Assembly: GCA_022825265.1 (NCBI GenBank)
Contig: JAJDXE010000010.1
Span: forward strand, 558,001 to 622,000
Direction of reading: 5' to 3'
From: Dehalococcoidia bacterium
GTDB lineage: Bacteria > Chloroflexota > Dehalococcoidia > Bin125
DNA length: 64,000 nt
The position numbers and the translations under genes were made by a program. Under the pieces are notes generated by a model. That model made no database searches. It was not told the DNA's origin and saw only the letters and a program-made list of their open reading frames with translations. Shown here one piece after another: positions 58,629-64,000 of the stretch (position 1 is its first letter; each line of letters opens with the position of its first letter).

Positions 58629-58767
58629 TCACACAGCGAGAATTCCCAGCAATAGCCGCAAGAGCCGCGAATTTCAGCCGCAATTCTCGCCACTGTTGTG
58701 CATGCCGACCAGATCACCGTTCGGTCGACAGCCGGCAACAGGGAAAGGAACCGATGGTGAACGAGCC

Positions 58768-60438
58768 CTAATCGAAGCAGTCCTCAACGTCGAGCCGGCA
58801 GAAGCAGGATGACTCCACCGGCACATCAGCCCGAGCTCGAGCCAGCTCCAGCCGCTGCCGAGCCACCCCCGCCAGCTCATCCCGACCGCTCCGCTCCAGG
58901 CACTCCACGTACCCCGCCAGCGCCCAGACATTGTCCAGGTGCTGCCGAGGCCGGCTCACCGACGAGTCATACCCCAGGTCCGCCCGGTACACCTCCAGCG
59001 CCTCCTCAACTCGCCCCTGCTCCAGCAGTAGCGCCCCCAGAGCATGACGAACCGGCTGCATCCAGCCCCACGGCTCGTCGTAGTGCAAATGGTCATCCAA
59101 CTCCACCGCCTGCCGCAGATGAGCGAACGCGTCGTCAAACGCCCCCTGCCGATACGCAACCTCCCCGCGCATCATCTCCTGCGCAATCGCCAATATGTCC
59201 CGACTCGGATTGTTGAACTGATACCGAGTCTCCGGCACACGCTCATACGCACGATCAAACTCCGCCGCTTCAGCCACCGCTTCATCCGTCCGCCCCAGCG
59301 TCGCCAGAGCCACCGCCCGCGCATAACGCATCGTCGCCGTCATCACGCAATACAACTCCCGGTCCTCGGGCAACGGGTGCTCCAGGATCTCCTCCCACTT
59401 GCCAAACCGAACCATCACATGCTGCTCGATCGGTACAAACGACTCCAGCCAGTCCGCCATGTTCGGCGACTCCATCCGCAGCAATGCTTCGGGGATCTCC
59501 CCCTGCATCGCCCGCGCCGTCTCAATCGCCTGACCGTACTGACCCAGGAACATCGCCCCGTAGATCTTGAAGTGATAGTTATGGCACCGATACATCGTGT
59601 AGAAGTTGAACGCCCCCCGAGCCTCCACGAACAGCCGATCGGCCCGGATCGCCCGCTCGTTCCAGTCGACGACGCTCTGGTAGTCCCCGCACAACACATC
59701 AATATGCGTTCCCATGTGCTGCAAGTGCCCCGAGTCCGGCACCAGCCCCTTCAGCCGGTCGGCGGCCCGCAACGCCTCCTGCGGAAACGGCGACATCTCC
59801 ATCAGGTGGATGTACATGTGCAGCAACCCCGCATGAGGCCGATCCCCGCAATGCTCGCAATGAGCCATCGCACCCTCCAACACCTCCCGAGCCTCCACCG
59901 TGTCCGCACCCTCGGCCGGCTCGCCCGTCGCCAGGTTCCACAGCGACCACGGAGTCCGATTCATCATCGCCTCGGCAAACAACGACGCCACATCCGCATC
60001 ATCCGCGTGCCGGCCGTAGACCTCACGCATCGCATCGGCGTAGTCGTTGACCCAGGGCATCATGTCCTCGATCGGTTCCCGAGACGGATACCGCCGCAGC
60101 AGAGCCGCCGTCAGGTCCCGCTCAGCCGCAGTCCCATCGCGCGCCAGCTCGGCCGCGCGCCTCGCCGAGTCGTAAGCCCGACCAAGCGCATGAACCGTCT
60201 CCGACCGCCCAAACGCCTCCCACGGCTTGTTGTAGTTCGGCCCAATCGCATACGCCAAGCCCCAGTGCCCCATGGCGCACTCCGGGTCCGCCTCAACCGC
60301 CCGCTCAAAGCAAAACACCGCCTCGTCATGGTTGAACCCATACGTCCACGCCAACCCCCGATCAAACCAGACCTGAGCCTCAGGAGAGGAAGTCGTAATC
60401 GGCCGGCTGTAAGAACCAAGATCGTAGTCGTAGGACAT
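58768..60438 (-). CDS. TPR-repeat protein
   Basis: AWTYGFNHDEAVFCFERAVEADPECAMGHWGLAYAIGPNYNKPW; multiple TPR-like helices; start ATG 60438. Confidence 0.85.
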   Translation of the reverse strand: MSYDYDLGSYSRPITTSSPEAQVWFDRGLAWTYGFNHDEAVFCFERAVEADPECAMGHWGLAYAIGPNYNKPWEAFGRSETVHALGRAYDSARRAAELARDGTAAERDLTAALLRRYPSREPIEDMMPWVNDYADAMREVYGRHADDADVASLFAEAMMNRTPWSLWNLATGEPAEGADTVEAREVLEGAMAHCEHCGDRPHAGLLHMYIHLMEMSPFPQEALRAADRLKGLVPDSGHLQHMGTHIDVLCGDYQSVVDWNERAIRADRLFVEARGAFNFYTMYRCHNYHFKIYGAMFLGQYGQAIETARAMQGEIPEALLRMESPNMADWLESFVPIEQHVMVRFGKWEEILEHPLPEDRELYCVMTATMRYARAVALATLGRTDEAVAEAAEFDRAYERVPETRYQFNNPSRDILAIAQEMMRGEVAYRQGAFDDAFAHLRQAVELDDHLHYDEPWGWMQPVRHALGALLLEQGRVEEALEVYRADLGYDSSVSRPRQHLDNVWALAGYVECLERSGRDELAGVARQRLELARARADVPVESSCFCRLDVEDCFD

Positions 60439-60566
60439 CAGGCCACCTTTGCTATCGCAGTCGCAGAGCATCCCGCTTGTGATCGTAGGACGCTCTGACA
60501 ATGGCAATGGACACTCCAATAGATTGCACGGCTCGACCAGGACGACTTGCCCGTATCCTCCTCCCC

Positions 60567-61751
60567 ATGACTACCAACAACCTCCGACCACCCCTCGACG
60601 GCATCACCGTCATCAACGCCGGACAAATCCTCGCCGCCCCACACTGCGCCACCATGCTCGCCGAGTTCGGCGCCGACGTGATCAAAGTCGAACGACCGGG
60701 CACCGGCGAACCCAACCACGGCACCATCTCCTACGTCCAGGAGAACCGCTCCCAGCGCGGAGTCACCTGCAACCTGGCCGACCCTCGAGGCAAGGACCTC
60801 TTCCGCAAGCTCTGCGCCCACGCCGATGTCCTGATCGAGAACTTCCGCCCCGGCACCCTCGAGAAGATGGACCTCGCCCCCGACTCACTGCGCGAGCTCA
60901 ACCCCGCACTCGTCGTTACCAGAGTCTCCGGCTACGGACAGACCGGCCCCTACCGAGAGCGAGCTGGCTTCGACCGCGTCGCCCTCGGCTTCGCCGGCAT
61001 GACCTATCAAACCGGCTGGGCCGACGGCCCACCCGTCCGGCCCGGCTACATGGTCGCCGACTACAGCGCCGGCGTCTTCGCCGCCATGGGCACGATGGTC
61101 GCCCTCCGCGCCCGAGACGTCAACGGCGGCCTCGGCCAGGACGTCGACGTCGCCCTCTACGAAGCCATCTGGAAGCAGTCCGGCACCCACGCCTCGCAGT
61201 TCGCGCACAGCGGACGCAACCGAGAACGCACCGGCAACTACTGGCCCGGCGTCGTCCCCGCCGAGCAATGGGAAACCGCCGACGGACACCACCTGATCAT
61301 CAACGCCACCACCCAGGGCACCTTCGAGCGACTCGTCGCCGCCATGCAGCAACCCGACCTGCTCACCGATCCACGCTTCGAAATCCACCGTGACCGCCGC
61401 AAGAACCACGAGGCTATCCACGAAATTGTCGGCCAATGGATCGGCGCGCTCACCCTCGACCAGGCACAGCACCTGCTCGACAAGCACGGCGTCCCCGCCA
61501 CCAGGGTCTACGCCACCTCCGACATCATGGCCAACGAGCACTACCAGGCCCGCGAACAAATCCTCGACGTCCCCTCCGAACAACACGGAGACCTCCCCCA
61601 ACCCGGCATCGTCCCCCGCCTCTCCATGACCCCGGGCCGAGTCAGGCACCGAGCCCCCACCCTCGGAGAACACAACCAGGAAATCTACGGAGGTCTCCTC
61701 GGCCTCAGCGATAATGACCTGAATCAACTCTCGGCCGACGGAGTGATCTGA
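60567..61751 (+). CDS. CaiB/BaiF-family CoA-transferase
   Basis: CATMLAEFGADVIKVERPGTGEPNH; VLIENFRPGTLEKMDL; RVSGYGQTGPYRERAGFDRVALGFAGM. Confidence 0.93.
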   Translation: MTTNNLRPPLDGITVINAGQILAAPHCATMLAEFGADVIKVERPGTGEPNHGTISYVQENRSQRGVTCNLADPRGKDLFRKLCAHADVLIENFRPGTLEKMDLAPDSLRELNPALVVTRVSGYGQTGPYRERAGFDRVALGFAGMTYQTGWADGPPVRPGYMVADYSAGVFAAMGTMVALRARDVNGGLGQDVDVALYEAIWKQSGTHASQFAHSGRNRERTGNYWPGVVPAEQWETADGHHLIINATTQGTFERLVAAMQQPDLLTDPRFEIHRDRRKNHEAIHEIVGQWIGALTLDQAQHLLDKHGVPATRVYATSDIMANEHYQAREQILDVPSEQHGDLPQPGIVPRLSMTPGRVRHRAPTLGEHNQEIYGGLLGLSDNDLNQLSADGVI

Positions 61752-62578
61752 TGACCACCGCAATCGTTGAACGCACGATCACCGCCTTCCTCGACGGAGA
61801 CGACTCCATCGAGATCAACAACATCATCCACTCCACCGCCGGCGCAGCCCGCTACGGCTACACCGGACCGCTGGTCGGCGGGACGACCGTCTACTCCTGG
61901 TCGATAGCGGCATTGATCGAGGCCCTGGGCGAAACCTGGCTGGACGAAGGCTGGATCGAGTTCCAACTGCGCAAACCCGTCTACCCGGACGAAGTGATCA
62001 CGACCCGAGTCGAACCCAGCGGCGGCGATGTCTCGTTCACCATGACCAAGCACACCGGCGACATCGCCGTCCGAGGCGCCGCCGGACTCGGCATCGCCGA
62101 CTTCAACCCGGAAATCACGAACGCAAACGATCGCACACCTCAGCCCCAACCGTCAGACCGGCCCTTCATCTCTCGCGCCGTCGCGCCACTCGGCCAAGAC
62201 CTGCCGGCAATGGAGATACCGCTCAGCGCCGCCGAAGCAGCCCGCTACGCCGACGAGAAGGCCCGCGACTCAGACCCGCTCTGGCACGGAGCCAACTCCC
62301 GCGTCCACCCCGGCTGGATCGCCCAACGAGCCAACGCATTGCTCGCCCACACCTGGCGCTACACCGCAATCCACGCCTCCAGCCAGATCCAGCACCTCGC
62401 CCCGGTCCACTCCGACCAGACCCTGCTCGTCAGCGGACGCCTCGCCTCCGGCTACGAACGCAAGGGCCACGAGTACGCCGACATCGACCTCACCATCACC
62501 GCCGAAGACGGCCGCGACCTGGTCCGCATGCGCCAACCAACCATCTACCAGGTCGCCCCCAGGACCTCCCCCCTCTAA
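61751..62578 (+). CDS. MaoC-like hot-dog fold protein
   Basis: LVGGTTVYSWSIAALIEALGETWLDEGWIEFQLRKPVYPDEVITTRV; ATGA overlap with CoA-transferase. Confidence 0.7.
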   Translation: MTTAIVERTITAFLDGDDSIEINNIIHSTAGAARYGYTGPLVGGTTVYSWSIAALIEALGETWLDEGWIEFQLRKPVYPDEVITTRVEPSGGDVSFTMTKHTGDIAVRGAAGLGIADFNPEITNANDRTPQPQPSDRPFISRAVAPLGQDLPAMEIPLSAAEAARYADEKARDSDPLWHGANSRVHPGWIAQRANALLAHTWRYTAIHASSQIQHLAPVHSDQTLLVSGRLASGYERKGHEYADIDLTITAEDGRDLVRMRQPTIYQVAPRTSPL

Positions 62579-62620
62579 TCCCCTCTCCCTCGAGGGAGAG
62601 GGTTAGGGTGAGGGTGAATC
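62575..62620. repeat. Dispersed repeat, short form, copy i
   Basis: cccctctccctcgagggagagggttagggtgaggg. Confidence 0.7.
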
Positions 62621-62643
62621 CCCAGCCAGCCCAGGACTCCAAC

Positions 62644-63501
62644 GTGACCACTCCAACCATCGAGCGCTCGATCATCGCCTTCCTCGACGGCGAGGACTCC
62701 ATCGAGATCGACAACATCATCCACTCGACCGAAGGAGCCGCAAAGTTCGGCTTCACCGGAGCCCTGGTCGGAGGAGTCACCGTCTACTCCTGGGCCGTCC
62801 CCGCCCTGCTCGAAGCCCTCGGCGAAGACTGGCTCGACTCCGGCTGGATCGACTTCCGCCTCCGCCGACCCGTCTACCCCGGCGACCAAATCACCACCCG
62901 AGTCCACAAGACTCCCCCCCTTGGGGGGAGTGGTCACGAAGTGACCGAGGGGGGCATCGTCGAGTTCACCATGGCCAAGGCCGACGGCGAAGTCTGCATC
63001 GCCGGCACCGCCGGACTCGGCCAGGCCGACTTCTACCCCGACCTCGCCGTCGCCCGGAACCGCGTCGCCGTACCCCCGGCCGATCCGCCGACCCTCCTGA
63101 CCCCCGAGAACTTGCCCATCGGCGAGGACCTACCAGCCATGGCCGTCCCCATGTCCATCGAGGATGCCGCCGAGTACGCCGACCACTTCGCCCGCGACCC
63201 GCACCCGCGCTGGCGCGGTGAGGACGCCCGACTCCACCCAGGTTGGATCGCCGGACGCTGCGTCCGCCTGACCAAGCACACTTACGAGTACCCGGCCGGA
63301 ATCCATGCCGGCAGCCAGATCCAGATGCTCGCCCCCGCCATCGCCGGCCAGACGCTCGTCGTCTCCGGCCACGTCACCGACGGCTACCGACGCAAGCAGC
63401 ACGAGTACTGCCTGCTCGACGTCACCATTAGCTCAGAGTCCGGCCAGGACCTCGCCCGCCTCCGCCACCGAACCATCTACCAGGTCGGCCGCGCCGACTG
63501 A
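62644..63501 (+). CDS. MaoC-like hot-dog fold protein, paralogue of 61751-62578
   Basis: TIERSIIAFLDGEDSIEIDNIIHSTEGAAKFGFTGALVGGVTVYSWAVPALLEALGEDWLDSGWIDFRLRRPVYPGDQITTRV; contains an extra ~13-aa segment. Confidence 0.75.
   Translation: MTTPTIERSIIAFLDGEDSIEIDNIIHSTEGAAKFGFTGALVGGVTVYSWAVPALLEALGEDWLDSGWIDFRLRRPVYPGDQITTRVHKTPPLGGSGHEVTEGGIVEFTMAKADGEVCIAGTAGLGQADFYPDLAVARNRVAVPPADPPTLLTPENLPIGEDLPAMAVPMSIEDAAEYADHFARDPHPRWRGEDARLHPGWIAGRCVRLTKHTYEYPAGIHAGSQIQMLAPAIAGQTLVVSGHVTDGYRRKQHEYCLLDVTISSESGQDLARLRHRTIYQVGRAD
62911..62955 (+). repeat. Dispersed double-hairpin repeat, copy j, inside a coding sequence
   Basis: ctcccccccttggggggagtgGTCACgaaGTGACcgaggggg, in frame in the 62644-63501 CDS. 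Confidence 0.8.
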
Positions 63502-63601
63502 ACGACCAACGCCGCTCGCGACTGGGGCCTGCTTCCGAATCGATAGGAAGGCCAGTTCCAGCCGCGACGTTGCCTCGCGCGTTTGGCTCCCACGCGGAGC
63601 C

Positions 63602-63961
63602 CTAGAGCGGCGGTCCGAGCCAGTAGTCCGCCGACAGGTAACGCCGACGCACCGGCGCGCCGTCGAGGAAAAATCGAATCATCCCGAATCCCACAATCAG
63701 CGCGCCGCAGCCCAGCACGGCCCACTTGACCGGTCTCGTCGCTGGAGGCTTGACAAACCGCTGAACCATGTGCGGCTCGAGCAGGGCCCAGTCCGCGCTC
63801 TGCCACTCCGCCTCCCGCAGCGGCTCGGATCGAGCAGGGAGCGATCTGGGCTCCAACCGGTCCCATGCCCGGCGAGTCAAATCCGCCGATAGACGCATGT
63901 CATCGGCGCTGCTGGCGTCCAGCCGAATGATCGCGGACGGCCCCAGGTCCCCCAGTTCCAC
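63602..63961 (-). CDS. Hypothetical single-TM protein
   Basis: 119 aa with TM segment VKWAVLGCGALIVGFGMIRFFL. Confidence 0.45.
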   Translation of the reverse strand: MELGDLGPSAIIRLDASSADDMRLSADLTRRAWDRLEPRSLPARSEPLREAEWQSADWALLEPHMVQRFVKPPATRPVKWAVLGCGALIVGFGMIRFFLDGAPVRRRYLSADYWLGPPL

Positions 63962-64000
63962 CGAACTGGTCTCGGTCGTCGCATCTGCGCTGTAACCACT

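Noticed and set aside
59044-60498. 484-aa plus-strand ORF opposite the TPR gene
   Set aside because: Arg/His/Pro-rich shadow ORF with no recognisable motifs; minus-strand TPR protein is convincing.

Overview
The window is a dense, high-GC bacterial chromosome segment, mostly housekeeping and central metabolism. The gene content suggests an uncultured Chloroflexota-like lineage, but that is a guess. About 55 CDSs are supported from ORFs and recognisable motifs; no rRNA, tRNA or CRISPR array was recognised. Main systems: (i) a seven-gene minus-strand operon (about 19.4-25.8 kb) for inositol phosphate and phosphatidylinositol/PIM-like lipid synthesis, with a divergent inositol-monophosphatase-like gene; (ii) prfB with the classic +1 programmed frameshift (CTT TGA C); (iii) selD with an in-frame UGA at the CGG-U position, missed by the ORF track; (iv) two distant paralogous loci (5.36-7.53 kb and 55.35-58.21 kb) encoding a beta-class DNA methyltransferase fused to an HNH nuclease, each followed by a different candidate RNase-type effector (a HEPN protein with an RxxxxH motif, or an unknown protein plus a PIN protein). 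This is my best candidate for an undescribed modular defence/TA-like system. Also notable: a dispersed double-hairpin repeat family whose second stem covaries between copies, with one copy in frame inside a MaoC-like gene; a truncated alcohol dehydrogenase 5' duplicate beside a miniature NHLP-HlyD-like protein; a structured intergenic element with mutually exclusive stems; a degenerate pseudo-peptidase paralogue; and expansions of DinB and Uma2 families. All family calls are by eye; no database search was run.
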